DNA of 42,967 nucleotides, taken from NCBI GenBank assembly GCA_016870275.1, contig VGBZ01000020.1, positions 1 through 42,967 of the forward strand, written 5' to 3'. This document shows, piece after piece, positions 1-8,152 of this stretch. This DNA is from Actinomycetota bacterium. GTDB taxonomy: Bacteria > Actinomycetota > Acidimicrobiia > Acidimicrobiales > Microtrichaceae. The notes under the pieces were generated by a model. That model was not told the DNA's origin and did no database searches. It worked only from the letters and a program-made list of their open reading frames with translations. Every line of letters starts with the position of its first letter. Positions within the stretch are counted from its first letter, which is position 1. A program made the position numbers and the translations under genes.

Positions 1-86
1 TGCGGCCGCGTGGTGACGCCGCAGACGAGCCCGCCGACCTGGAGCCGTCCGCCGCTCCGGGTCCGTTCGGTTGATCCGACTGCGAG

Positions 87-1328
87 GTGGATCCCGTGGC
101 CGGTGCTGATCCCGTGGCCGGTGCTGGTGACGACCTGCTGAGACGCACCGCATCGAATCGACTCACCTGGGCGGTGTGGCTCGGCTCGGCAGCGGTCGTC
201 GCCGCCGCCGGGGCCCGGTGGTGGTCATCGACGCCGATCACCCGGATCGACTACTACGTCTACAGCGGTGCGGTCTCCTTCGCCCGGGAGGGCGGTTCGC
301 TCTACGACTACGCCTACGACGTCCTCGGTCTCCCGTTCCTGTACCCCCCGTTCGCTGCGCTGATCCTCTGGCCCACAGCGGAACTCCCCGACCGCACCGG
401 CGAGTTGCTGTGGGTTGGCGTGACGATGGTGTGCTGCGTGGCGTTCCTCGTCGTCGTCGGACGTGAGTTCGCTCCGGTGGTGGCGAGACGGTGGCCGGCC
501 TCACCGCTCGCCGATCGCCGATTGGTGATCCCATTGGTCATCGCCGCCGGCATCTGGGCGATGCCGGCCACGCTGAACGCCCGGCTCGGTCAGGTCAACG
601 CGCTCATGGCAGCACTCGTCGTGCTCGACGTCTGGTTGATACGGCGCTTCCCGGGTCGACTCGCCGGAGTTGCCGGCCTGGGCACGGGCCTGGCGGCTGC
701 AATCAAGCTGACACCGGCGGCACTCGTGCCGTACTTCGCACTGGCCCGTCGTCGACGTGAGGCGGCGATCGCCGTGGGCACCGCGGTCGCAGTGACGCTG
801 GCAGCATCGGTGGTGTATCCGTCCGACACGTGGAGGTTCTTCACCGTCGAGGTGTTCTCCACCGACCGCGCCCCTGACGTGGCGATCGTGTTCAACCACT
901 CGATCCGGAGGTTCGCCTCGTGGGTCCCGGACGAGCGGGCCGAGTTGATCCTCTGGGCGCTGCTCGGCGTCGCCGTGTTGATCTGGGCCTACCGTCGGGC
1001 GGTTCAGGCGGATCGATCCGGTGACGTGATGCTCGCCACCACCCTCGTGATGCTCGCCACCTACCTGGTCAACCCGCTGACATGGGGCCACCATCTCTTC
1101 TTCCTCATTCCAGCCACACTCTGGTGGCTGGCGACGTCGGACGTCTGGTGGCGCTGGGCCGTGGGTGCGGCGGCGGTCGTCTCCCTCTTCGATCCGATCG
1201 GTGGCGGGGAGACCTCGGAGATGACCGTGCTGCGCGTCGCAGTGATGGCGGTGATGCTCGCAGCGATGCCGACCGATGCGGTCGGGGCCGAGTCCGAACC
1301 TCAGCGCGTCCAGCAGGCGGTGGAGTGA
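87..1328 (+). CDS. GT87-family (DUF2029) polyprenyl-phosphate-sugar mannosyltransferase-like membrane protein
   Basis: Polytopic membrane protein of 413 aa with about ten hydrophobic segments. The first follows a short cytoplasmic leader, and a conserved-looking FLYPPFAAL motif sits near residue 85 after an acidic IDYYVY stretch, as in actinobacterial alpha-mannosyltransferases of the DUF2029/GT87 family. These use polyprenol-phosphate mannose to elongate cell-envelope glycans at the membrane; the acceptor cannot be read from sequence. The start is a GTG with only weak ribosome-binding character (GCGAGG just before it). The first 13 codons contain an exact 18-bp duplication, so the true start could be further in. 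The stop overlaps the next gene by one base of GTGA, suggesting a two-gene operon. The family call is fairly sure, the sugar specificity is not. Confidence 0.75.
   Translation: MDPVAGADPVAGAGDDLLRRTASNRLTWAVWLGSAAVVAAAGARWWSSTPITRIDYYVYSGAVSFAREGGSLYDYAYDVLGLPFLYPPFAALILWPTAELPDRTGELLWVGVTMVCCVAFLVVVGREFAPVVARRWPASPLADRRLVIPLVIAAGIWAMPATLNARLGQVNALMAALVVLDVWLIRRFPGRLAGVAGLGTGLAAAIKLTPAALVPYFALARRRREAAIAVGTAVAVTLAASVVYPSDTWRFFTVEVFSTDRAPDVAIVFNHSIRRFASWVPDERAELILWALLGVAVLIWAYRRAVQADRSGDVMLATTLVMLATYLVNPLTWGHHLFFLIPATLWWLATSDVWWRWAVGAAAVVSLFDPIGGGETSEMTVLRVAVMAVMLAAMPTDAVGAESEPQRVQQAVE
90..125. repeat. Exact 18-bp tandem duplication
   Basis: Positions 90-107 and 108-125 are identical 18-mers. 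They are in frame and encode DPVAGA twice at the N-terminus of the GT87-like protein. Confidence 0.9.
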
Positions 1329-1930
1329 ATCTCGGGGCGTCGGACCTGCCCGTCCAGACGGTCGTGCTCGCTCTGGTCGTCCTCGGTGCCGTCGTGGTGT
1401 ACCGGGCGATGCAACGCCCCCGACTCTCGTTCAGTGGGCTCTCCGACGGGACGCTCGGCGTCCGCCCTCGCGACGTCGTCCTCTACGCCGTGAGCATCCC
1501 GCTCCTCGTGATCCTCTGGTCGCAGTTCCTCATCATGATCCTGGCGCTCGCAGCAACCAACCTCGAGGCTGCGAATGTGATCCTCATCGCCGGTTCGATC
1601 ATCCTGGCCACTCGGTTGCTGGCCCACATCTGGTTCGAACCGGCCCACGAACTCGGCAAGGCCGTACCGCTCACTCTGGTGACGCTGATCCTGCTCGGCA
1701 CCGCCACTCGCGACGACCCGTCCTTCGAGCGGTTCATCGACGACCTGGAGCGTGTGGAGCTGAGCCCGCAGTTCATCCTGATCATGTTGCTCGTCGACTA
1801 CGCCGTCACTGCGACGTGGTACTTCCTCGGGGTTCGTTGGGGTGGGCAGCGGGGTGGGCCGGTTCCGGGGACCAGCCGACGACGCAGCGGCGTGGTGGAT
1901 CTCACACTCCCGGGGAATCCGGCGGCGTGA
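1325..1930 (+). CDS. Small polytopic membrane protein of unknown function
   Basis: 201 aa. The GTG start overlaps the stop of the GT87-like gene (GTGA), which argues for translational coupling and a joint role. I count about four hydrophobic segments (residues about 8-23, 52-74, 80-95 and 150-165), a charged loop rich in Asp/Glu between the third and fourth, and an Arg/Gly-rich tail. I do not recognise a family. Its 3' end overlaps the 3' end of the convergent alkB gene by 29 bp, so the last codons of each gene are constrained by the other. No terminator hairpin is visible between them. Confidence 0.65.
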   Translation: MNLGASDLPVQTVVLALVVLGAVVVYRAMQRPRLSFSGLSDGTLGVRPRDVVLYAVSIPLLVILWSQFLIMILALAATNLEAANVILIAGSIILATRLLAHIWFEPAHELGKAVPLTLVTLILLGTATRDDPSFERFIDDLERVELSPQFILIMLLVDYAVTATWYFLGVRWGGQRGGPVPGTSRRRSGVVDLTLPGNPAA

Positions 1931-3107
1931 TCGCCCCGTCGGTTCCGTAGCGGGCGAGTACCCGCGCGCGGGCCGGCGGGTGGATATTCGCCAGCGTGAC
2001 GTCGCCGTCGTAGTGGGCGAGCACCCGTCGATCCATGACCGCCCGCCAGAGTGGCGGGAGGTACGCCAGGCCGAGCATGAGCCCGTACCCCGAGGGCAGC
2101 TGTGGCGACTCCCGGAAGTGGCGCAGTGCCTGATAGCGGCGGGTCGGGTGGGCGTGGTGGTCGGAGTGCCGCTCGAGTTGGTAGAGGATCACGTTGGACG
2201 CCACGTGGTTGGAGTTCCACGAGTGCTGCGGGTTGCAGCGTTCGTATCGACCCGAGTCGTCCTGCTGTCGCAGCAGGCCGTAGTGCTCGAGGTAGTTGAC
2301 GACCTCGAGCAGCGAGAACCCGAACACGGCCTGGATCACCAGGAACGGCAGGATCGCCCAGCCGAACACGGCGGTCAGGCCGGCGAACAGGACGACGGTG
2401 AGCGCCCACGCCGTAAGCACGTCGTTGTGGATGCTCCAGACCTGCTTGTTCTGCCCCGTCAGCCGCTTGGCCTCGAGGCGCCAGGCCGACTGGGCGCTGC
2501 CGACGACGCAGCGGGGCAGGAAGGCCCAGAACGACTCGCCGAGACGGGAGCTGGCGGGGTCTTCCGGTGTGGCGACCCGGTTGTGGTGCCCGCGGTTGTG
2601 CTCGACGTAGAAGTGGCCGTATCCGGTCTGGGCGAGGGCGACCTTGGCGAGCGTGCGCTCCACCTTCACGTTCTTGTGGCCGAGCTCGTGGGCGGTGTTG
2701 ATGGCGACGCCGCCCACGGTGCCGACGGTGAGTGCGTAGCCGAGCTCCTGGAACCAGCTCAGGTCCCGGCTGACCACGATCCAGCATGCGAACACCAGCC
2801 CGGCGAACTGCAGCGGCAGGAACAGGTAGGTGCACCAGCGGTAGTAGCGGTCCTCGCTGAGTTCGCTGGTCGCCCATTCGGGCGGGTTGGAGCGGTCCTC
2901 GCCGAAGATCCAGTCGAGCAGCGGGATCATGAGGAGGATCAAGATGGGGCCGGAGTACCAGAAGACGTTCGTCCAGCCGCCGGTCTCGGTCCAGTCGGCG
3001 GCGGCGAACGGCAGCAGTGGGACGACCAGGCCGAGCAGCCAGAGGTAGCGCTTACGGTCCTTCCAGGTCACGGACTCGCCGTCGATGATGGTGGTGAGCC
3101 GGCTCAC
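1902..3107 (-). CDS. alkB: Alkane 1-monooxygenase AlkB
   Basis: Integral-membrane di-iron hydroxylase, 401 aa, the usual length for a non-fused AlkB. It oxidises the terminal carbon of medium-chain alkanes to alcohols using electrons from rubredoxin. All diagnostic histidine boxes are present: HELGHK (140-145), EHNRGHH (169-175) followed by the VATPEDPASSR signature, NYLEHYGL (271-278) and LERHSDHHAHP (311-321). Hydrophobic segments lie around residues 22-37, 50-66, 95-112, 122-138 and 235-268. Its ATG overlaps the TGA of the upstream TetR-type gene by 4 bp, so the two form an operon under the promoter at 3711-3738. No rubredoxin gene lies next to it and no rubredoxin domain is fused, unlike many actinobacterial alkB loci. 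The paralogous xylene-monooxygenase-like hydroxylases are less likely given the exact HSDHHAHP box. Confidence 0.95.
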   Translation of the reverse strand: MSRLTTIIDGESVTWKDRKRYLWLLGLVVPLLPFAAADWTETGGWTNVFWYSGPILILLMIPLLDWIFGEDRSNPPEWATSELSEDRYYRWCTYLFLPLQFAGLVFACWIVVSRDLSWFQELGYALTVGTVGGVAINTAHELGHKNVKVERTLAKVALAQTGYGHFYVEHNRGHHNRVATPEDPASSRLGESFWAFLPRCVVGSAQSAWRLEAKRLTGQNKQVWSIHNDVLTAWALTVVLFAGLTAVFGWAILPFLVIQAVFGFSLLEVVNYLEHYGLLRQQDDSGRYERCNPQHSWNSNHVASNVILYQLERHSDHHAHPTRRYQALRHFRESPQLPSGYGLMLGLAYLPPLWRAVMDRRVLAHYDGDVTLANIHPPARARVLARYGTDGAITPPDSPGV

Positions 3108-3703
3108 GTGGCCTCGGTCCTGAGTGCGCCGAGGACGAGGAAGGTGGCGACGTAGTCGGCGACGACCTCGGGTGGATCCTCGGGTGCGTTCACGGCGTAG
3201 CTGATGAGCAGCCGGGCGACGACGTCGGCGAAGCGGAGTCGGCCGACCGGGTCGTCGGTGAGTTCCGGCGTGCGCTCGGCGACGATCGATTCGACGATCG
3301 CCCGCACGTGGACGACCACCGGGCCGCTGTCGGTGGTGAGGATCGGGACGAGCGAGTCGGGCTCGGTGCTGAGCAGCCGGTCGAGCAGCGGGTGGGTCCG
3401 TAGGCCGACGAGTGCGGCGAGGATCGACGCCCGGAGCGCCTCGAGCGGGTCGTCGAGGTCGGCGGTCGCGGTGGTGATCTGCTCGACGAGCTTGGCGGTC
3501 TCGTTGAGCACGACCGTGTTCACGAGGGCGCCCTTGGACGGGAAGTAGCGGTACAGCGTCTGGCGGGAGAGTCTGGCCCGCTTGGCGACGTCGGCCATGG
3601 ACAGCCGGGAGATGCCGTGGTCGGTGGCGGCGGCGAGGGCGGCGTCGACGAGCCGCTGACGGATGGAGAACTCATCGTTGTCGGCGGTCGGCTCGACGGG
3701 CAT
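3104..3703 (-). CDS. TetR-family transcriptional regulator, probably of alkB
   Basis: 199 aa. The N-terminal helix-turn-helix is canonical: RQRLVDAALAAATDHG, then LSMADVAKRARLSRQTLYRYFPSKGAL at about residues 37-63. The C-terminal ligand domain is variable, as usual for TetR proteins. It is the first gene of a TetR-alkB operon (4-bp ATGA overlap), which suggests autoregulation together with the hydroxylase. The start has no Shine-Dalgarno; instead a TATTCT -10 element ends 7 nt before the ATG, so the mRNA is probably leaderless. The inducer (alkane, fatty acid or alcohol) is not deducible. Confidence 0.9.
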   Translation of the reverse strand: MPVEPTADNDEFSIRQRLVDAALAAATDHGISRLSMADVAKRARLSRQTLYRYFPSKGALVNTVVLNETAKLVEQITTATADLDDPLEALRASILAALVGLRTHPLLDRLLSTEPDSLVPILTTDSGPVVVHVRAIVESIVAERTPELTDDPVGRLRFADVVARLLISYAVNAPEDPPEVVADYVATFLVLGALRTEAT

Positions 3704-3710
3704 GAGTTAC

Positions 3711-3739
3711 AGAATAACGGAAGTTGTCGATCTGTCAAC
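3711..3739 (-). promoter_or_regulatory. Promoter and imperfect operator of the TetR-alkB operon
   Basis: Reading on the minus strand: a perfect TTGACA (-35, 3738-3733), a 16-bp spacer, and TATTCT (-10, 3716-3711), placing the predicted start of transcription at or next to the ATG (3703). The -35 and upstream spacer overlap the 17-bp imperfect inverted repeat GTTGACAGATCGACAAC (3739-3723, outer GTTG/CAAC arms), a plausible site for the TetR protein. The operator role is inferred. Confidence 0.65.
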
Positions 3740-3770
3740 TGAGGTGGTGCAGTCGTCCGGACCCCCGGGA

Positions 3771-4382
3771 TCAAGCGACTGCCCGGCCGACAGTCAGGTA
3801 CGTCCAGGGTCTCGGACCCCGGGCGAACGCCGACCGGGACGCCGTCACGTCCATGCCGGCCCGTGAGATCAGTTCCAGCGGGTCCCGGGTCAGGTGGCAG
3901 CCGCCGGCGAGTCGTTGCTCGATGCCGTCGAGACGGTACTGCCACCGGGCCACCCCGGCGTCCGGGGCGAGCCCGTGCTCGAGGAAACGGAACTCCCCAC
4001 CCGGGCGCACGACCCGCCGGATCTCGGCGAGGGCCCGGTCCACGTCGGGGATCGTGCAGAGCGTGAAGGTGCACAGCGCCGCGTCCACCGAATCGTCCTC
4101 GGCTGGGATCGACTCGCCGTCGAGGCCGATGAAGTCGACCTGCACCGGCGCGGCCCGCATCCGCGACGCGGCTCGTTTCCGGGCGACGGTCGACGGCTCG
4201 ACGGCGAGCACCCGCTCGACCTGCTCAGGATAGTGGGGCAGATTCAGGCCGGAGCCGAAGCCGATTTCGAGCACCGTTCCGCCCAGACCCTCTGATGCCT
4301 CAGCCCGCCACCAGCCGAAGCTGCGGTCGCCGCAGACGACGTCGATGAGCCTCGGGAGGATGTGCTGTTCGTAGAGTCCCAC
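3771..4382 (-). CDS. Class I SAM-dependent methyltransferase (type 11, METTL7/UbiE-like)
   Basis: 203 aa. Motif I is VLEIGFGSGLNLPHY (about 37-51), followed by the acidic motif II position in LAVEPS, the SVDAALCTFTLCTIPDVDRAL motif, and the RVVRPGGEFRFLEHG post-motif that binds the cofactor. The pattern, including the LEIGFGSGLNL form and FLEHG, resembles the small methyltransferases related to phosphatidylethanolamine or thiol methyltransferases. The substrate is unknown. The GTG start has no Shine-Dalgarno but TAGCGT ends 7 nt upstream, so a leaderless message is likely. It stands alone between the TetR promoter and the aldo/keto reductase. Confidence 0.85.
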   Translation of the reverse strand: MGLYEQHILPRLIDVVCGDRSFGWWRAEASEGLGGTVLEIGFGSGLNLPHYPEQVERVLAVEPSTVARKRAASRMRAAPVQVDFIGLDGESIPAEDDSVDAALCTFTLCTIPDVDRALAEIRRVVRPGGEFRFLEHGLAPDAGVARWQYRLDGIEQRLAGGCHLTRDPLELISRAGMDVTASRSAFARGPRPWTYLTVGRAVA

Positions 4383-4389
4383 GAACCGG

Positions 4390-4395
4390 ACGCTA
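4390..4395 (-). promoter_or_regulatory. Leaderless -10 element of the methyltransferase
   Basis: TAGCGT on the minus strand, 7 nt before the GTG at 4382; no Shine-Dalgarno. Matches the TANNNT pattern seen before nine other genes in the window. Confidence 0.5.
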
Positions 4396-4415
4396 CCGGT
4401 CTGGCCGATCGTCGC

Positions 4416-5420
4416 TCAGGGTCGCTCCTTGGGGGCGAACGCCTCGGTGAGCGACGCATCGGCGACGACGTGCGGCGCCAGGATCGCCTCTGACCGCGCT
4501 GCGAGGTCGTCGGTCAGGTCTACGTCGAGCGCCCCCACGTTTTCGGCGAGTTGCTCGGGCCTGCTCGCTCCGACGATGCACGAGGACACGTTGTCGTTGC
4601 GCAGGACCCAGGCGATCGCCAACTGAGCCGTCGTGCAACCGGCTTCATCGGCGATGGCAGCGAGTTGCTGGACGGCACTGAGCAGGTCGTCGTTCATGAA
4701 CAACTGCATCGTGTTGGTCTTGGGGTCGCCGTGGACGGCGCGAGAGTCCTCGGGCGGGGGCTGACCCGGCAGGTACTTGCCGGTGAGCACACCCTGCAGC
4801 AGCGGTGACCACACGATCTGGCCGATTCCGAGCTCCCGGCTCGCCGGAACGACCTCGGCTTCGATCACCCGCCAGAGCATTGAGTACTGCGGTTGGTTGG
4901 ACACGAACGGGATACGGAGTTCCTCCGCAAGCGCCTTGCCGGCCCGCAACTGCTCCGCCGTCCACTCGCTCACGCCGATGTAGTTGACCTTGCCCTGACG
5001 TACCAGATCGGCGAACGCCACCATGGTCTCCTCGAGCGGCGTCTCGGTGTCGAAACGGTGCGCCTGGTACAGGTCGATGTGGTCGGTGCGCAATCGCCGC
5101 AGTGAGGCGTGGCAGCTCTCCATGATGTGCTTGCGTGACAGGCCCCGGTCGTTCCGCCCGGATCCGGTCGGGAAGTAGACCTTGGTGAAGATCTCGAGAC
5201 TCTCCCGCCGTACGCCCTCGAGCGCCCGGCCGAGTACGTCCTCGGCCCGGGTCTCGGCGTACACGTCTGCGGTGTCGAAGGTGGTGATGCCCAGATCCAG
5301 CGCCGCATGGACGCAGGCGGTGGCCAGATCATCCTCGACCTGACTGCCGTGGGTGATCCAGTTGCCGTAGCTGATGGCGCTGACGAGCAGGCCGCTGTTC
5401 CCGAGGTATCTGTGTTCCAT
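4416..5420 (-). CDS. Aldo/keto reductase (potassium-channel beta-subunit-like group)
   Basis: 334 aa from the ATG at 5420. NADPH-dependent TIM-barrel reductase of carbonyls. The catalytic tetrad is visible: D49 and Y54 in FDTADVYAE, K80 in EIFTKVYF, H121 in YQAHRFD. The IDLYQAH..., GKVNYIGVSEW and VSNQPQYSMLWR stretches are typical of the Kv-beta/YghZ-like branch. A TTG at 5432 would add four residues but lacks support, so I prefer the ATG. It is divergent from the flavoprotein gene starting at 5506. The substrate is unknown; a role in aldehyde detoxification near alkB is speculation. Confidence 0.9.
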   Translation of the reverse strand: MEHRYLGNSGLLVSAISYGNWITHGSQVEDDLATACVHAALDLGITTFDTADVYAETRAEDVLGRALEGVRRESLEIFTKVYFPTGSGRNDRGLSRKHIMESCHASLRRLRTDHIDLYQAHRFDTETPLEETMVAFADLVRQGKVNYIGVSEWTAEQLRAGKALAEELRIPFVSNQPQYSMLWRVIEAEVVPASRELGIGQIVWSPLLQGVLTGKYLPGQPPPEDSRAVHGDPKTNTMQLFMNDDLLSAVQQLAAIADEAGCTTAQLAIAWVLRNDNVSSCIVGASRPEQLAENVGALDVDLTDDLAARSEAILAPHVVADASLTEAFAPKERP

Positions 5421-5505
5421 CCGGGCATCCAACCACGATCTGAGGGTTCGAGGTGAACCGGACTACCGAAAGGGCACGTTCAGGCCGCAGACTGTGGAGG
5501 TGAAC

Positions 5506-6723
5506 GTGACCGAGCGAGACGTGCTGGTGATCGGCGGCGGGCCCGCCGGGGCCGCCGCGGCGATCGTGGCCGCCGAGGCCGGGGCCCGGGTCACGGTGTT
5601 CGAGAAGGGTCTTCCGGGCCGGGACAAGATCTGTGGCGACGGCCTGACCCCTCGAGCAGTTGCGGCACTCGACCAACTCGGTGTCGATCTCGGCGATGCC
5701 CACCGGATCGACGGTCTGCGGATGGTCGCCAACCGCACCGTTCGTCAACTCGACTGGCCCGGTATCCCGCCGTTCCCGGCCCACGGTGCGGTCTGGCCCC
5801 GTCGCCGGCTCGACCTGCGACTCATGGAGCTCGCCGACAAGGCCGGCGCCGAGTTGCGCTGGGAGCACGAGGCGACCCCGGTGCTGGACGGCCGCCGAGT
5901 GGTTGGGGTCAGCGCCAACGGCCAGGAGTGGCGCGGCGACCTGGTCGTCGTCGCCGCCGGCGCACCGGGCGCAGTGGCGCGACTGCTCGGCGCCGAGCGC
6001 GACCAACGCGAGCCGTTCGGTCTGGCGATCCGCACCTACGCCGAGTCGCCCCGCCACGCCGAGCGCTACCTCGAAGCATGCCTGACCCTGCGTGACGAAT
6101 CGGGCACGGCGGTCCCGGGTTACGGCTGGATCTTCCCCGCTGGCGACGGCACGGTGAACATCGGGGTGGGAGCGCTGTCGACCATGCGGGGGTTCAAGAA
6201 GCTCAACCTCAATCGGCTGCAGGACAGCTACCGGTCCCTGGTGCAGGAGTCATGGGGGCTCGGTCCCGACCTGGAACGGCCTCGGGCGTGGCGGCTCCCC
6301 ATGAGCACGGTTCGCCGCCACGGTCCGGGGTGGGTGGCGATCGGTGATGCCGCGGGTCTGGTCAACCCCATGAACGGCGAGGGGATCGACTACGGACTCG
6401 AATCCGGCATGCTGGCAGCCGAGTTGTTCCTCGAGGATCCGATCACGGTGCCGGTCCGATACGACCGGATCATCGGCGAGCGCTTCGACGCGTTCCTGCG
6501 CACCGGTCGGCGCTTCTCGTTCCTGATCGGTCACCCCACGTTGTTGCGGACCGGGCTGCGCTTCGCCGTCGGCACGCAGGGGATTGCGAACGTCACCCTG
6601 CAGGTGATGGGCAACCTCGTTGATTCCTCGACCCCCGGGGTGGGCGGGGTGACCATGCGGGTCGCCGACCGACTGCTGGGGCTCGCCGACCCCGTGCTCC
6701 GCGCCACCCGCGCCGCAGCCTGA
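5506..6723 (+). CDS. Geranylgeranyl-reductase-family FAD oxidoreductase
   Basis: 405 aa. Rossmann dinucleotide motif VLVIGGGPAGAAAA near the N-terminus, then EKGLPGRDKICGDGLTPRAV, the CGDGLTP signature of the geranylgeranyl reductase family, and the second FAD motif GWVAIGDAAGLVNPMNGEGIDYGLESG at about residue 280-305. Family members saturate isoprenoid double bonds, for example the menaquinone side chain in actinobacteria or archaeal lipids; others are general flavin monooxygenase-like enzymes. The GTG at 5506 is chosen because GGAGG lies 5 nt upstream; an earlier in-frame GTG at 5500 would overlap that site. The gene is divergent from the aldo/keto reductase and is followed by a large palindrome. 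A menaquinone role is possible but unproved. Confidence 0.85.
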   Translation: MTERDVLVIGGGPAGAAAAIVAAEAGARVTVFEKGLPGRDKICGDGLTPRAVAALDQLGVDLGDAHRIDGLRMVANRTVRQLDWPGIPPFPAHGAVWPRRRLDLRLMELADKAGAELRWEHEATPVLDGRRVVGVSANGQEWRGDLVVVAAGAPGAVARLLGAERDQREPFGLAIRTYAESPRHAERYLEACLTLRDESGTAVPGYGWIFPAGDGTVNIGVGALSTMRGFKKLNLNRLQDSYRSLVQESWGLGPDLERPRAWRLPMSTVRRHGPGWVAIGDAAGLVNPMNGEGIDYGLESGMLAAELFLEDPITVPVRYDRIIGERFDAFLRTGRRFSFLIGHPTLLRTGLRFAVGTQGIANVTLQVMGNLVDSSTPGVGGVTMRVADRLLGLADPVLRATRAAA

Positions 6724-6734
6724 CCCGCCCATCG

Positions 6735-6790
6735 CCGGCTTTGTGGTGCGAGCTACATGGATATTCATGTAGCTCGCACCACAAAGCCGG
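6735..6790. repeat. 56-bp near-perfect palindrome
   Basis: Two 28-bp arms centred between 6762 and 6763 are exact inverted copies except for one G (6760) opposite T (6765), which would still pair as G-U in RNA. The arms run from CCGGCTTTGTGG outward to TAGCTCGCACCACAAAG inward. It starts 12 bp after the flavoprotein stop. No T-tract follows on either strand, so it may be a long factor-independent terminator, a dispersed palindromic element or a protein site. Confidence 0.9.
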
Positions 6791-6863
6791 GGGAGTGGGG
6801 GTGGGGCCGTACGGCGATCGAGGGGGGAAGGTTCACCCAGCCGGACGCTCCCGATTCCTAAGG

Positions 6864-6869
6864 TAGAAC
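6864..6869 (+). promoter_or_regulatory. Probable leaderless -10 element of the serine hydrolase
   Basis: TAGAAC lies 6 nt before the ATG at 6876, and no Shine-Dalgarno is present. The hexamer ends in C rather than T, so it is the weakest of the series. Confidence 0.35.
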
Positions 6870-6875
6870 TTCTCT

Positions 6876-8129
6876 ATGGGACAGCCCCTCACCGCAGGCG
6901 TCACGCAGCTGGAGGCCACCGACAACGTGTCGGGAGCGGTCCACGACGACTTCCGTGCGGTACGCACTGCGTTCTCCAAGCAGTTGACCCGCACCACTGG
7001 CGGTGCTGCGGTCTGCGTCTACCACCGGGGCACCAAGGTCGTCGACCTCTGGGGTGGAATCGCTGAGACCGATGTCGACGGGAGCCCCATCCCGTGGCAG
7101 GACGACACGCTCGCCATGTGCTTCTCCACTACCAAGGGCGTGGCGTCCACAGCGGTGCACGTGCTCGCCGACCGAGGTCTCATCGATCTCGAGGCCCCGG
7201 TCGCTGAGTACTGGCCCGAGTTCGCTGCTGCGGGCAAGGAACAAGTGACCGTGACCCACGTCATGACCCACTCGGCGGGCCTCCACCGGATCCGAAGCCT
7301 CGTGCCCGACGCCTCCGCGATGCTCGACTGGGACCGGATGACCGCTGCGCTCGCTGCGGCGGCACCGGCCTACGAGCCCGGTACCCGGCACGGATACCAC
7401 GCCCTCACCTACGGCTGGCTGGCCGGCGAACTGGTGCGACGGGTCACCGGCCGCAGCGTTGGTGACGTGGTGCGCACCGAACTCGCCGAACCGCTCGGCC
7501 TGGACGGACTCAGCGTCGGTCTCCCCGCCGCTCAGCGTCATCGAGTGGCGCCGCTCGAACCAATGAGCCTGCCCCGCATCCCGTGGAAGCCACTGCGTCG
7601 GATCGAGAAACGGGTCTCCAAGCAGATGGGCAAGGTCGTCTCGGCGCTGCCGGGCCCGGTCAACACCCGCCGTCTGGCCAACGCGCTCGCACCCCGGGGG
7701 GTCAACGAGGTGCTCGGTGCTCCCGAGGTGATGGACGCCGAGATCCCGGCCGCCAACGGATTCTTCACAGCCCGGTCGCTCGCCAAGCTCTACTCGGCGC
7801 TCGCCGGTGGGGGCACCGTCGACGGTGTGCGGATCCTCTCACCTGCGCATGTACGAACCATGGGGGAGGTGCGTGGGCGTGGGCTCGACCTGGTGCTCGT
7901 CATGCCCATGGACTGGCGCCTCGGCTACCACCGGGTGTTCACCACCAGCGGCACGGTCGGCACGGCGTTCGGCCACTTCGGCTTGGGCGGGTCGGGTGCG
8001 TGGTGCGATCCGACCCGGGAGCTGAGCGTCGCCTACGTGTGCAACCGCGGCAGCGGCACCCCCGTGGGTGACCTGCGGATCGCTCAGATCGGTGCAGCGG
8101 CGATCCGCTGCGCTGATCGCCGACGCTGA
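6876..8129 (+). CDS. Beta-lactamase-fold serine hydrolase (class C/EstB-like esterase)
   Basis: 417 aa, no signal peptide, so cytoplasmic. The nucleophile motif S84-T-T-K87 sits in MCFSTTKGVASTAVH. The second motif Tyr is in RHGYHALTYGWLAGELVRRVTGRSVGD, and a third-motif-like HFGLGGSG lies near the C-terminus. The IPWQDDTLAMCFSTTK and LLTHSAGL-like (VMTHSAGL) stretches are characteristic of actinobacterial EstB/LipL-type esterases, which hydrolyse short-chain esters. The long insertion with many basic residues between about 225 and 270 is common in this group. It is probably a single-gene unit with a leaderless start. Confidence 0.88.
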   Translation: MGQPLTAGVTQLEATDNVSGAVHDDFRAVRTAFSKQLTRTTGGAAVCVYHRGTKVVDLWGGIAETDVDGSPIPWQDDTLAMCFSTTKGVASTAVHVLADRGLIDLEAPVAEYWPEFAAAGKEQVTVTHVMTHSAGLHRIRSLVPDASAMLDWDRMTAALAAAAPAYEPGTRHGYHALTYGWLAGELVRRVTGRSVGDVVRTELAEPLGLDGLSVGLPAAQRHRVAPLEPMSLPRIPWKPLRRIEKRVSKQMGKVVSALPGPVNTRRLANALAPRGVNEVLGAPEVMDAEIPAANGFFTARSLAKLYSALAGGGTVDGVRILSPAHVRTMGEVRGRGLDLVLVMPMDWRLGYHRVFTTSGTVGTAFGHFGLGGSGAWCDPTRELSVAYVCNRGSGTPVGDLRIAQIGAAAIRCADRRR

Positions 8130-8152
8130 CCCGGTCGCAGGGTCAACGGCGA

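Noticed and set aside
1625-1645. GGTTCGAACC as a tRNA T-loop
   Set aside because: It lies inside an open membrane-protein gene and no acceptor or anticodon stems surround it.
1842-3155. Long plus-strand open frame opposite alkB
   Set aside because: It is the shadow of alkB, which has all histidine boxes; long antisense frames are expected at this GC content.
5421-5432. TTG at 5432 as start of the aldo/keto reductase
   Set aside because: Adds only four residues, has no better ribosome-binding site, and the ATG at 5420 gives the usual family N-terminus.
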